From contig DAOTCE010000012.1 in the NCBI GenBank assembly GCA_035452965.1, positions 62,001 to 126,000 of the forward strand: a stretch of 64,000 bases of DNA. The letters run 5' to 3'. This document shows positions 29,601-37,896 of the stretch, piece after piece. A program made the translations under genes and the position numbers. Below the pieces are notes generated by a model, which saw only the letters and a list, made by a program, of their open reading frames with translations, ran no database searches and was not told where the DNA came from. The stretch's first letter is position 1; the number at the start of each line of letters is the position of its first letter. Source of the stretch: Candidatus Paceibacterota bacterium. Its GTDB lineage: Bacteria; Verrucomicrobiota; Verrucomicrobiia; Limisphaerales; UBA8199.

Positions 29601-31800
29601 CACCACCGGAAAGGGTAAAGCCCGACAGCGTCGAGCCGCTCCCCAGCCACGCGCAGCGGGTGCCATAGTAGTGGTGGTTGGGCGGGACATCCCCGAGGAT
29701 CGTGGTCACGCGCGGGCCGTTGAGCGCCACGACCGTCACCTGGTTGGTCATCACCACGCGATTCCACTTCGTGCCGCCGACGACGCGTCCGCCGGTCTGG
29801 TAAACGCCATTGGTGACGACCACCCAGTCATGAGGAATGCCGGCATCGATCGCATCCTGAATGGCGGTCGCGGCGGTCGCCCAGGTGGTGTAAGGCGGCG
29901 CGGGCGTGGGATTGGCGGCATTCACATAGCGCACCGTCGCAAGCGTCAGGTTTGCGACCGCGCTGCTGGCGGTGCCGAGCGTGTTGCTGACCACGAGCGT
30001 GTAGCCGCCCACGTCGTTGGACTGCACGTTCTGGATCACTAACGTTGGCGTGGTCGCGCCGGTGATCCGCCCGTCATCGGACAGCGGGACGCCGCCGAGA
30101 TGCCATTGGTAATACAGGGGCCCGGTTCCCGCGCCGGCCGCCGCGAAGGTGGCGGCATGGGTCAACAAGACGCGCTGGTCCGTGGGCTGGGTCGTGATGC
30201 GAGGGTCGGTGATTACGCTCAGCGTGGCTGCGACGCTGGTCACGGTTCCGTAACTGTTGGTCACCACCACCCGGTAGTCGCCGGAGTCATTCGTCTGAAG
30301 GCCGGAAATGGTGAGCTGGGCGGTGTCCGCCCCGGTTACGCGGGTAGTGTTCACCAGGTTCGTTCCGTCCTTCTGCCACTGGTAGATCAGCGGCAACTTG
30401 CCGACGGCAGTCACTTGGAATGAAACCGGCTGCCCGACGAGCACTTCGCCGCCGCTCGGCTGCTGGGTGATTTCCGGACGCACAGCGCACTTGCCGGCGT
30501 AGCTGGCGCGATAGATGGACCGCATATCGCTTTCCGAGAGCGCGCGGCTGTAAACGGCCAGCTCGTCAATCAATCCGTTAAATGGCGCCGAGCCCGACCA
30601 GTTGGCGTAGTTGCCAATGCCCACGCCCGGGTGGAGCTGGGCATCCAAATCCCGGAACGGGCGGAGGCTGGTCGCGGCCTGGGCCGCCAGCGCGCCGTTG
30701 GTAAATATCATCAGGCTGCCGGCGTCCGCCTCGAACACCGCGCCGACATGATACCACTTCCCCATGGCCAGCGGCACGGAGTCAAGGCTCTGGCCGCACG
30801 GCGGGGTCTGCGCGGCGTCTTCAATGTGGAACTGGAGACTGCCAGCCGGTGTGACAGCAAGGTAGTAGGGGTCGTAACAGGAACGGTCGTCCGAACGAAT
30901 CAGGATCACTGCGCCCGGCGCGCCGGCGTTTGCCGCCGGATAGGCGGTGATATTGATCCAGCCCTCGATGCTGAACGAGTTGGTGAACTTGAGATTGTCG
31001 GCGTCGCTGAGACTGATCATGTCAACTCCGCCCTGGAAGTTGGAAGCCTCCCCCACCATTCCCGGGCCGGGGCCAAAGCGGGTGGGTGCCCCGACGTAGT
31101 TTCCATCCACGTAATCGGTGGTGTTCGCCCCTTTCCACCAACTTACGATGCCCTCCGGGGCTTCGACGCACACCGGCAGCAACACGTTGAGCAGGGCATT
31201 GGAGCTAAGGGTCGCGCCATAGGCGTTGGACACCAACACGGAATACAAACCGGCATCGCTAGTTTGCAGGCCCGACAGCACCAGCGTCGTGCTGGTGGCC
31301 GCCGGAATATCCACGCCATCCTTCTTCCACTGGTAGCCCAATGGCGGCGTGCCCATGGCGGTTACCTCAAAGGACGCAGATAGTGCCGCGACCCCGTCCT
31401 GAGTCTGAGGCTGCTGCAAAATGACAGGCGGCAGCACGACGGTCAGCGTGGCCACCTCGCTGGTGACCATGCCGTGCCGGTTGGAGACTGTGACCCAGTA
31501 AGAGCCGGCGTCGGCGGCCAGGGTGTTTGAGATGATTAGCTGTGGAGCGGCTGCCCCTTGGGTGTGAATGCCATCATCGGCCACGGGGAAGCCATTGTGA
31601 TACCAGGCATACGCGAGCGGCGCCTGTCCTGCGGCAAGCACGCTGAAGAGGGCGATCGACCCTTGCACAACGGATTGGCCCTGCGGTTGGGCCGAAATGA
31701 CGGGGGCCGACTGGGCGCAAACGTGGCGAGGCAGTGCCACCGCCAGCGATACCAGCAGTATCGCCATGCCATACGGGAAGAGGGGCCGCATGCGTGTCAT
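26653..31800 (-). CDS. Giant exported Ig / LamG / beta-helix / RCC1 mosaic protein
   Basis: 1,715 residues. The ATG at 31800 has AAGGGGA about 5 bases upstream and gives a signal peptide ending HVCAQ. In order: two Ig-like modules (PVISAQPQGQSV type), a LamG domain (about 225-440; FSIEGWINITAYP), two Ig modules, a right-handed parallel beta-helix (about 630-900; SGCIVSGNTGCAYGGGVYNG), three Ig modules, an RCC1-type propeller (about 1190-1480; repeats of IAAGGTHQLALRDDG and WGGNSYGQ), an eighth Ig module, then two copies of a C-terminal module (VVEYKTNLTDSAW) ending FYRIRVE. No catalytic residues are evident. It is probably a surface or secreted adhesin or glycan binder. Confidence 0.87.
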   Translation of the reverse strand: MTRMRPLFPYGMAILLVSLAVALPRHVCAQSAPVISAQPQGQSVVQGSIALFSVLAAGQAPLAYAWYHNGFPVADDGIHTQGAAAPQLIISNTLAADAGSYWVTVSNRHGMVTSEVATLTVVLPPVILQQPQTQDGVAALSASFEVTAMGTPPLGYQWKKDGVDIPAATSTTLVLSGLQTSDAGLYSVLVSNAYGATLSSNALLNVLLPVCVEAPEGIVSWWKGANTTDYVDGNYVGAPTRFGPGPGMVGEASNFQGGVDMISLSDADNLKFTNSFSIEGWINITAYPAANAGAPGAVILIRSDDRSCYDPYYLAVTPAGSLQFHIEDAAQTPPCGQSLDSVPLAMGKWYHVGAVFEADAGSLMIFTNGALAAQAATSLRPFRDLDAQLHPGVGIGNYANWSGSAPFNGLIDELAVYSRALSESDMRSIYRASYAGKCAVRPEITQQPSGGEVLVGQPVSFQVTAVGKLPLIYQWQKDGTNLVNTTRVTGADTAQLTISGLQTNDSGDYRVVVTNSYGTVTSVAATLSVITDPRITTQPTDQRVLLTHAATFAAAGAGTGPLYYQWHLGGVPLSDDGRITGATTPTLVIQNVQSNDVGGYTLVVSNTLGTASSAVANLTLATVRYVNAANPTPAPPYTTWATAATAIQDAIDAGIPHDWVVVTNGVYQTGGRVVGGTKWNRVVMTNQVTVVALNGPRVTTILGDVPPNHHYYGTRCAWLGSGSTLSGFTLSGGGNYLGHYQSSLYDSSGGGIRCESSSALVSGCIVSGNTGCAYGGGVYNGALVNCVLSGNSAWEASSGGQGGGAYVSTLLNCTIVRNSALIGGGTAHCNATNCVIYYNTNDFGAIHNNYLSGYGTFTSCCTEPLPAGSGNITNGPAFISLGGGDYHLETNSPCIDTGDNAFVTGSRDVEGAPRVVGGAVDLGAYERQHAPWIVVPPFSQSAIVFSNAVFTAAAVGDEPLAYRWQKNGVDLADEGRIAGVSTPTVAISGIGVQDVGDYRVVVTNLLGAATSSVATLTVIGPPIISVQPGSRTLQAGTNVSFSVSASGLAALSYQWRFNQGELLGKTGSSISLTNVQSTSAGDYDVVITNIYGAITSSVATLTVLPAVPTITTQAVSQVASVGQTVSFTVAAKGSEPMSCQWQRNGTNLAGATAFSLTLTNVNAGLSGSYCAAVSNAVGGVFSTNVTLVVSPVLLWGVNNRGPGQGISVAIPPSATNVIAIAAGLCTVPYPCLALRADGALVGWGGVGAVPSNAVDIVAISSGGPGPLKADNNLALRLDGNVVHWYGTTTPSLPPALTNSNIVAIAAGGTHQLALRDDGTVIAWGGNSYGQTNVPPAATNVIAIAAGDSHSLALRADGIVVGWGRNNNGQAAALSNAANVVAIAAGGSQSLALRADGSAAGIIITNDQARAPYYGPPPADATNLLAISAGSTHSLAIRADRTLVGWGLTNYAQLPVPPYATNVLALDAGGTLSLGLVPDPTAPPIPPRIARPPLGRTIVAGQSAVFNALAVGGLPLRYQWYRTSAPLAGQTNAWLALTNVLPADAGNYQFVALNDFGAATSAVAVVTVAVPQPQLESLDVAGGGFHFSFQSIAGVLYIVEYRDSVITGAWIDLERRFGAGGLEVVTDSSAAGMRRFYRVRALYAPPPRLTATAGTTSAVGFSFPTVDGAIYVVEYKTNLTDSAWLELSRQAGVGAPILIEDTSPPGRSRFYRIRVE

Positions 31801-32515
31801 ACTTGTCCCCTTGGCTGCGCATCCCGGCACAACGACATCGCGCTTTTGCACATTCACCGGACTATGACCGCCAATACCAAGACGCGTCAAGCTACTTGCG
31901 GCCCTTCAGCAGTGCGTTGGCGCAGCTTGGCACCACCACCATCAAGTGCTGCAGTAGCGTTCATCCCGGTTGTTGTGGGTGTCTGTTTTTGTTCGTCAAG
32001 GCTTCCGTTTATGGAAGAGGTTGATTCGCCCGAAAATCAGTGTAAGTACAATCGTTACAGTGAGTTGCATCCATCGGAGCGGGGAAAATGCCAATTGTGG
32101 GTGCAAATGAGTATAAATCGAGTAATGGCAGCGCGTTGCGCTGGAATCTGCGGAAAGTGTCAAGTGTGTATCCACGGTGTGGAGACGGTGAGGATACTGC
32201 GAGGATACGGTGAGGCTCCCTTGGGGCCGGGGCGTGGTTCCAGGATGCATCAGAATGAATCGCTCGGTTCTCGGCTAAAGTCATGCCCCGTTGAAGGCGC
32301 ATTGGCGCCTAGAAATCGCCTAAATGGCACCGGTCCAATTGGAGGCGGAAAGTCCCCGCCTTGGGCCGGAAGCCGACACCCGCAACAGCAGGAACTCGTC
32401 ACGGCCCGGTTGAATCCGGTTACCAGGGAGGAGCGCTCAGTGCCGTGTTGCTCACGACCATGCGGTTCGCGCCTGTGGCGGGTGGGAAGTTGAACGCGAA
32501 GTTTGCCTTGCCGCC
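31801..32515. other. Intergenic region between mosaic protein and SIMPL gene
   Basis: No supported gene; frames here lack protein character. It provides the leader and ribosome site of the minus-strand mosaic gene and contains the 11-bp repeat array at 32167-32210. Confidence 0.45.
32167..32210 (-). repeat. Four 11-bp tandem repeats (CCGTATCC family)
   Basis: On the minus strand the units are CCGTATCCTCG, CAGTATCCTCA, CCGTCTCCACA and CCGTGGATACA. The consensus is shared with the array at 56527-56559. It lies between two minus-strand genes. Confidence 0.65.
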
Positions 32516-33226
32516 TTATTCCAGGAAGAAGTCCACGGTAGTGACCACGCGGAGGATCTTCTTCTCGGGAGTGGCCGCGTCCCGGTCTTCGATCTGCAGG
32601 GCGCCCTGGGTAGCGCGGCGGATGCGCCCGACCTTGCTCCTGGAGTCCTGGGCGAATTTCTCCGCCGCGGCCCGGGCATTGGCGGTGGCCTCCCGGATCA
32701 TGTCGGGCTTGATGTCGTTCACCGCGTTGAAGATGAACTCAATCCGGTCTCCGGATTCGTGGCCGGCAAGAGTTACGCCGGCAGCAAGGAGCTTGTCCGA
32801 GTCCTGAATTGCCTTTTTGACGACGTCCACGTTCGCGCTTCGCACGGACATCGTGACCAGCGCGCGGTAGCGGGCAAGATTGGGCCGATTGGCGTGGATA
32901 CGTTCATCCTCCCGGTCGGTAACCACGGGCAGGCCCAGCGTGATCTCCGTTGGGTCTATGCCGTTGGATTCCAGGTAGGAGAGGACCAGGGCGCGGTTCG
33001 TTTCCATGGCGTTCTTGAGCGCGCCCAAGGTCTCGGCGGCGACGGAGAAGCGGATCGGCCAGATGACGAGCGTGGCCTTAACCTCGCGTTCGGACAGGCC
33101 TTTGACGGCCAGGTAACGGTCGAACTCGCGGCCTTTCTTCACGGCGCGGCCGATCTGTGAGCCGAAGATGGCCAAGCCAATCACCAGTGACAGGCCGAGA
33201 ACTACGGATGCACGGAGAGTTATCAT
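32516..33226 (-). CDS. SIMPL-domain (DUF541) envelope protein
   Basis: 236 residues from the ATG at 33226; a TTG two codons earlier is possible. A signal anchor (LRASVVLGLSLVIGLAIFG) is followed by a SIMPL domain: the opening VKGLSEREVKATLVIWPI, then the variable LVLSYLESNGIDPTEITLG, and a C-terminal LQIEDRDAATPEKKILRVV. SIMPL proteins are periplasmic or surface proteins of poorly known role, some linked to oxidative stress. It is transcribed away from topB. Confidence 0.85.
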   Translation of the reverse strand: MITLRASVVLGLSLVIGLAIFGSQIGRAVKKGREFDRYLAVKGLSEREVKATLVIWPIRFSVAAETLGALKNAMETNRALVLSYLESNGIDPTEITLGLPVVTDREDERIHANRPNLARYRALVTMSVRSANVDVVKKAIQDSDKLLAAGVTLAGHESGDRIEFIFNAVNDIKPDMIREATANARAAAEKFAQDSRSKVGRIRRATQGALQIEDRDAATPEKKILRVVTTVDFFLE

Positions 33227-33561
33227 AGGCAAGGGGATAGAATCAATTCCCGGGCTTGGCCTCGCCGCCTATTCCTGGCGTTTGAACGGATCGGTGCAAT
33301 TGCACCGGAGTTGGCTGGGCTGAGCGCATCGTGTGAGCCGGATTATGGCGCATAGGTCAGGGACGATCAAGCTTGCGCGGAAAGGGATTTGCCGGAGGGA
33401 CAGTTGATCGTTACCACGCAGCGGCTGGCGGTGCCAGGATGCAATCGGCCGAGGGCGCGCAGGCACGAAAGCTTTGACAGGGAGGAGGGATTAAGCCACT
33501 TTCCGGCAACTTGCACGGATTTGCCACAATTGCGGACCGGGTGTAAGTGTCAACGTAATAT
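33227..33561. promoter_or_regulatory. Divergent promoter region with 16-bp palindrome
   Basis: This gap separates the SIMPL gene from topB. It contains the perfect palindrome CGGTGCAATTGCACCG at 33292-33307, an operator-like site. No further gene is visible. Confidence 0.45.
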
Positions 33562-36390
33562 ATGGGCAAGGCGTTAATCATCGCAGAGAAGCCGTCGGTT
33601 GCCAACGACATCGCCAAGGCGCTGGGCGGCTTCCAGAAGCAGGGCGACTACTACGAGAGCGACCAGTACGTGCTCTCGTCGGCGGTGGGCCATCTGCTGG
33701 AGTTGTGCGTGCCAGACCAGTTCGAGGTCAAGCGCGGGAAGTGGAGCTTTGCCCATCTGCCGGTGATACCACCCCATTTCGATCTGCGGCCCATTGACAA
33801 AAACGAGGGACGGCTCAAGTTGCTGGTGAGGCTGATCAAGCGGCCAGAGGTGGATGCGTTGATCAACGCTTGCGACGCCGGGCGTGAGGGAGAGCTGATC
33901 TTCCGCTATATCGTCCAATTCGCGAAGGTCAAGAAGACCATCAAGCGGCTCTGGCTGCAATCCATGACGCCGGCAGCCATCCGCGAGGGGTTCGCGCAAT
34001 TGCGCGACGACGCGACGATGCGCCCCCTGGCGGACGCCGCGGTGTGCCGCTCGGAATCGGATTGGCTGGTGGGCATCAATGGCACCCGCGCCATGACGGC
34101 GTTCAACTCCAAGACCGGCGGGTTCCACTTGACCACAGTGGGGCGGGTGCAGACACCCACGCTGGCCATCCTGGTCGAGCGCGAGGAGCGCATCAAGAAG
34201 TTCGTGCCCAGGGACTATTGGGAGGTCCACGGCACGTTCGCGGCCAAGGCGGGGGAATATCCCGGGCGGTGGTTCGATGAGAAATTCGCCAAGAAAGAGG
34301 GCGACAGCGATCTGAAGCCGGAGCGGCTCTGGGATGCCAAACAGGCGGAGGCCATCCGCGCCAAGTGCCTGGGCAAGCCGGGAGTGGTGACCGAGGAATG
34401 CAAGCCGACGACGCAATTGTCGCCGTTGTTGTATGATCTGACGAGCCTGCAGCGCGAGGCGAACGGGCGGTTCGGATTCTCGGCCAAGACGACCTTGGGG
34501 CTGGCGCAGGCGCTGTATGAACGGCACAAGGTGCTAACTTACCCGCGGACCGACTCGCGCGCCTTGCCGGAGGATTACATCGGAACGGTCAAGAAGACGC
34601 TGGGCATGCTGGAGCAGACAAGTTACGGCGCGTTCGCAGACCAGATTCTCAAGAGCGAGTGGGTGAGGCCGAACAAGCGGATCTTCAACAACGCCAAGGT
34701 GTCCGACCACTTTGCCATCATCCCGACCTCGCTGGCGCCCAAGCATCTTAACGAGATGGAGGCGAAGCTGTACGACATGGTGACCAAGCGCTTCCTGGCG
34801 GTGTTTTACCCGGCAGCGGAATTCCTGGTCACCACGCGCATCACCCGGGTGGAGGGCGAGCCCTTTAAGAGCGAGGGCAAGGTGATGACCAATCCGGGCT
34901 GGATGGCGGTCTATGGCAAGGAAGCGCAAACCGACGAGGCGCCCACGCTGGCGCCCGTGCAGCCGAACGAGACAGTGCAGACCGCCAATGTGGAGGTCGT
35001 GGCCGCGCAGACCAAGCCGCCGGCGCGCTTTAACGAGGCGACCCTGCTCACTGCCATGGAAGGAGCGGGCAAGTTGGTCGAGGACGAGGAGTTGCGCGAG
35101 GCAATGAGTGAAAAGGGACTGGGCACGCCTGCCACACGCGCCCAGATCATCGAAGGGTTGATCTACGAGAAGTACATTCTGAGGCAGGGGCGCGAGCTGC
35201 AACCGACGGCGAAGGCGTTTTCGCTGATGGAGTTGCTGCATGGGCTGGGAATACCGGAGCTGTCGTCCCCGGAGTTGACCGGCGACTGGGAATTCAAGCT
35301 GCTCCGCATGGCGCGCGGCCAAATGCAGCGGGCCGAGTTCATGAAGGAGATCGCGGACATGACGCGCGAGATCGTGGCCAAGGCCAAGCGGCATGAGAGC
35401 GACACGGTGCCCGGTGACTTCGGAACGCTGAAGGTGCCGTGTCCCAAGTGCGGCGGAGAGATCCACGAGAACTACAAGAAATTCCAGTGCCAGAAGTGCG
35501 AGTTCAGCCTTTGGAAGATCGTGGCTGGGCGCCAGTTTGAAATCCCGGAGATTGAGGAACTCCTGACCAAGCGTCAGCTCGGGCCCTTGCAGGGATTTCG
35601 CAGTCGGCAGGGCAAGCCGTTCGCGGCGATGATCCGGCTGACCCCGGAGCTGAAGCCGGAGTTCGACTTTGGCCAGGACCGGGCGGAAGGCAACGGCGGC
35701 GTGACGGAAGCCGACCTGGCGGGTCAGGAGCCGCTGGGCAAGTGTCCGAAGTGCGGGCACCGGGTGTTTGACACGCCGATGAGCTACTTGTGCGAGAAAG
35801 CGATTGGAACCATGCGCACGTGTGACTTCCGGTCGGGCAAGGTCATCCTGCAACGAGCCATCGAGCGGGCACAGATGCAGAAGCTGCTGGAAACCGGCAA
35901 GACTGACCTGCTGGACAAGTTCATCTCGAGGAAAGGCAGGCCGTTCAAAGCGTTTCTCGTGGTCAAGGATGGAAACGTGGCGTTTGAGTTCGAGCCGCGC
36001 GAGCCGAAGTCGCGGAATCCGGGCGCTAAGGCTGCGTCGCGCGCGGAGCCTGAGCCGAAACTGGACTTCACAGGCCAGGAGCCGCTTGGCAAATGCCCCG
36101 TGTGCGGCAAGCGGGTGTTCGAAGGCGGCTCGGCTTACGTGTGCGAACGTTTGCAGGCGGATAAGCGGCCGTGCAAGTTCAAGATCAACAAAACGATCCT
36201 GCAGCAGGCCATTGACCGGGACCAAGCGGCCCGGCTGCTGTCGAAAGGCAAGACGGATTTATTCCAGGAGTTCATCTCCTCCAAGACCGGCCGTCCGTTT
36301 CCGGCCTACCTGGTGCTGGGCGAGGCGGGCAAAGTCAGCTTTGAATTCCCACCGCGCGAAGCGGAGCCCCAGAAGCCCCTGGCAAAGTGA
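33562..36390 (+). CDS. topB: DNA topoisomerase III with three C-terminal zinc-ribbon modules
   Basis: 942 residues. The TOPRIM domain starts MGKALIIAEKPSVANDIAKA and carries DAGREGELIFRYI with its acidic metal ligands. The catalytic Tyr is in LTYPRTDSRALP (about Tyr327), and the GLGTPATRAQIIEGL block is typical of type IA enzymes. Residues beyond about 620 hold three Cys-rich modules (CPKCGGEIHENY, CPKCGHRVFD, CPVCGKRVFEGG), the last two alternating with Topo_C-like repeats (KTDLLDKFISRKGRPFKA). The long tail makes it larger than E. coli TopB. It relaxes and decatenates DNA through a 5'-phosphotyrosine link. It overlaps the next gene by four bases, so topology and recombination genes are coupled. 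Confidence 0.93.
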   Translation: MGKALIIAEKPSVANDIAKALGGFQKQGDYYESDQYVLSSAVGHLLELCVPDQFEVKRGKWSFAHLPVIPPHFDLRPIDKNEGRLKLLVRLIKRPEVDALINACDAGREGELIFRYIVQFAKVKKTIKRLWLQSMTPAAIREGFAQLRDDATMRPLADAAVCRSESDWLVGINGTRAMTAFNSKTGGFHLTTVGRVQTPTLAILVEREERIKKFVPRDYWEVHGTFAAKAGEYPGRWFDEKFAKKEGDSDLKPERLWDAKQAEAIRAKCLGKPGVVTEECKPTTQLSPLLYDLTSLQREANGRFGFSAKTTLGLAQALYERHKVLTYPRTDSRALPEDYIGTVKKTLGMLEQTSYGAFADQILKSEWVRPNKRIFNNAKVSDHFAIIPTSLAPKHLNEMEAKLYDMVTKRFLAVFYPAAEFLVTTRITRVEGEPFKSEGKVMTNPGWMAVYGKEAQTDEAPTLAPVQPNETVQTANVEVVAAQTKPPARFNEATLLTAMEGAGKLVEDEELREAMSEKGLGTPATRAQIIEGLIYEKYILRQGRELQPTAKAFSLMELLHGLGIPELSSPELTGDWEFKLLRMARGQMQRAEFMKEIADMTREIVAKAKRHESDTVPGDFGTLKVPCPKCGGEIHENYKKFQCQKCEFSLWKIVAGRQFEIPEIEELLTKRQLGPLQGFRSRQGKPFAAMIRLTPELKPEFDFGQDRAEGNGGVTEADLAGQEPLGKCPKCGHRVFDTPMSYLCEKAIGTMRTCDFRSGKVILQRAIERAQMQKLLETGKTDLLDKFISRKGRPFKAFLVVKDGNVAFEFEPREPKSRNPGAKAASRAEPEPKLDFTGQEPLGKCPVCGKRVFEGGSAYVCERLQADKRPCKFKINKTILQQAIDRDQAARLLSKGKTDLFQEFISSKTGRPFPAYLVLGEAGKVSFEFPPREAEPQKPLAK

Positions 36391-37349
36391 GCCTGGCGGA
36401 TAACGAGTCAGCGGCCAACGACAAGTGGATCAGGAAGTTCCTGCAGCATTTGGCGTCGGACCGCGGCGCTTCGGCTTACACCCAACGTAACTACCGCCAG
36501 GCGGTGTGGGAACTTCACCGCTGGCACCAGGCCGAGCGACAGCGACCTCCCGTGTGGGGGACGATGCAGCGGGATGACTTCCGCGCCTTCCTGCGCTTTC
36601 TCGGGCGGCAGAATCTCAGCCGTGCGGCCATCCAGCTCCGCTTCAGCGCCTTGCGAACGTTTTACCGCTTTCTCGTGCGCCATGGAGCCGTGGCAGCCTC
36701 GCCGATCAAAAACATCGCGTTGCCCAAGGTCGGCAAGCGGCTGCCCAAGTTCCTGACGCCGGAACAGATGGCGGACTTGTTGGGTGCGCCGTTCAAGCTT
36801 CTGCCGGCGCAGGGCAAAACCGAGGCCGAGCGCCTCGCCGCGGCGCTTGCCTGCCGGCGCGACGTGGCTGTGCTGGAGACCATCTACTCGTGCGGACTGC
36901 GCATCAGCGAGCTGTGCGGATTGTTGGCGCAGGACATCGACTGGAATGAGAGCGTGGTGCGCGTGCGCGGCAAAGGGAAGAAGGAGCGCCTCATTCCCAT
37001 CGGCGAGCCGGCGCTTGACGCGATTCGGAGTTACTGGACGCTGCTGCCCCAGGGGCCGGCTGGCGAATCCCCGGTCTTTCTCGCGGGACCAAAGAAGCGC
37101 GTTCCGGTAACTCCGCGGTCCCTCCAACTGCGCCTCAAGAAATACCTCATCATCGTCGGTCTGGATCCCCACCTGACACCGCACAAGCTGCGCCACAGCT
37201 ACGCCACCCACCTCCTTGACGCAGGGGCAGACTTGCGCAGTGTCCAGGAACTCCTCGGTCACGAGCACCTCGTCACGACGCAGCTCTACACCCACCTGAC
37301 GACCGAACGGCTCAAGCGGGCTTACGACGCGGCACATCCGCGTGCTTAG
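36387..37349 (+). CDS. Tyrosine recombinase, XerC/XerD-type
   Basis: 320 residues from a GTG start that overlaps the topB stop (GTGA). The N-terminal SAM-like core-binding domain spans about 10-100. The catalytic set is complete: Arg in CGLRISELCGLL, Lys in RVRGKGKKERLIP, HxxR in HKLRHSYATHLL, His in LLGHEHLVTTQ and the nucleophile Tyr in LYTHLTTE. Length matches housekeeping Xer recombinases that resolve chromosome dimers at dif. A 50-bp perfect palindrome lies about 170 bases downstream. I cannot tell XerC from XerD, or exclude an integrase with a local site. Confidence 0.9.
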   Translation: MSLADNESAANDKWIRKFLQHLASDRGASAYTQRNYRQAVWELHRWHQAERQRPPVWGTMQRDDFRAFLRFLGRQNLSRAAIQLRFSALRTFYRFLVRHGAVAASPIKNIALPKVGKRLPKFLTPEQMADLLGAPFKLLPAQGKTEAERLAAALACRRDVAVLETIYSCGLRISELCGLLAQDIDWNESVVRVRGKGKKERLIPIGEPALDAIRSYWTLLPQGPAGESPVFLAGPKKRVPVTPRSLQLRLKKYLIIVGLDPHLTPHKLRHSYATHLLDAGADLRSVQELLGHEHLVTTQLYTHLTTERLKRAYDAAHPRA

Positions 37350-37516
37350 TACCTCGATCCATCAACTCGGTCCCGCATTCCTGGACTGAATACCCATCCC
37401 AGTGGAAATCGGCGTCGTGTCCATTTTTGAGACAGTGGTAGATTCCGAGCACATCCCTCGTTATAGCCCCGGAACGCCGGAAATGCCGGTGTGACAACGA
37501 TGTGACCCCCGTGATA

Positions 37517-37566
37517 TCCCTGTGTGTATCCCATGGGGAGCGCTCCCCATGGGATACACACAGGGA
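37517..37566. repeat. 50-bp perfect palindrome
   Basis: The 25-base halves 37517-37541 and 37542-37566 are exact reverse complements with no loop. Each half contains TGTGTGTATCCC and CCATGGGGAGC. The GTATCC element recalls the 11-bp repeat arrays elsewhere in the window. There is no T-tract, so a terminator is less likely than a protein-binding or recombination site. Confidence 0.85.
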
Positions 37567-37576
37567 CCCCGCAGGA

Positions 37577-37807
37577 TTATCCCCGTCCAATCGCCGTAGC
37601 GGGCTTGGGCGGGGAGTGCCTCAGGCTTGAGGGAGAGACGGGGAGCCACCAGTTGGTGCGGCAATTGGTGGGCTTGACGAGATCAACCCGGTTACCGCGC
37701 TTCAGACTATATGCTCGTGGCATCATGTAGGGCTCCATACCTCCCATAAGTTGCGCCAATTGCTGGAAACCGTCGGGGACAAGTTCATCCCTCCATTCCT
37801 CCCGCAT
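37577..37807 (-). CDS. Possible small protein, unknown
   Basis: 76 codons starting MREEWRDELVPDGFQQLAQL. The composition is protein-like (an amphipathic Leu/Gln segment, then a basic part), but no ribosome site, family or partner is recognised. It abuts the palindrome at 37517-37566. A chance frame is possible. Confidence 0.3.
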   Translation of the reverse strand: MREEWRDELVPDGFQQLAQLMGGMEPYMMPRAYSLKRGNRVDLVKPTNCRTNWWLPVSPSSLRHSPPKPATAIGRG

Positions 37808-37896
37808 TTGGGGGTGGCAGTTGAAATTGTCGGTATCCGGGACTAGCGTAACAGAGGCAAGTACCTAATAGTGGAAATTAGCATGGAGAAGGCATT

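Larger units (their letters stand above)
37350..37896. other. Intergenic region with palindrome between xer and dehydrogenase genes
   Basis: It contains the 50-bp palindrome at 37517-37566 and a possible short minus-strand gene (37577-37807). The promoter and GGAGAAGG ribosome site of the dehydrogenase gene lie at the right end. Confidence 0.5.

Noticed and set aside
32167..32210. CRISPR array
   Set aside because: Units are 11 bp with no spacers; this is a simple tandem repeat.
31558..32493. 311-codon plus frame
   Set aside because: Half is antisense to the mosaic protein's N-terminus and the remainder runs through the 11-bp repeats with no protein character.
34534..36225. 563-codon minus-strand frame
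   Set aside because: Antisense to topB; low-complexity Leu/Arg/His composition.
37517..37566. Rho-independent terminator
   Set aside because: There is no T-tract on either side and no loop; recorded as a palindrome instead.
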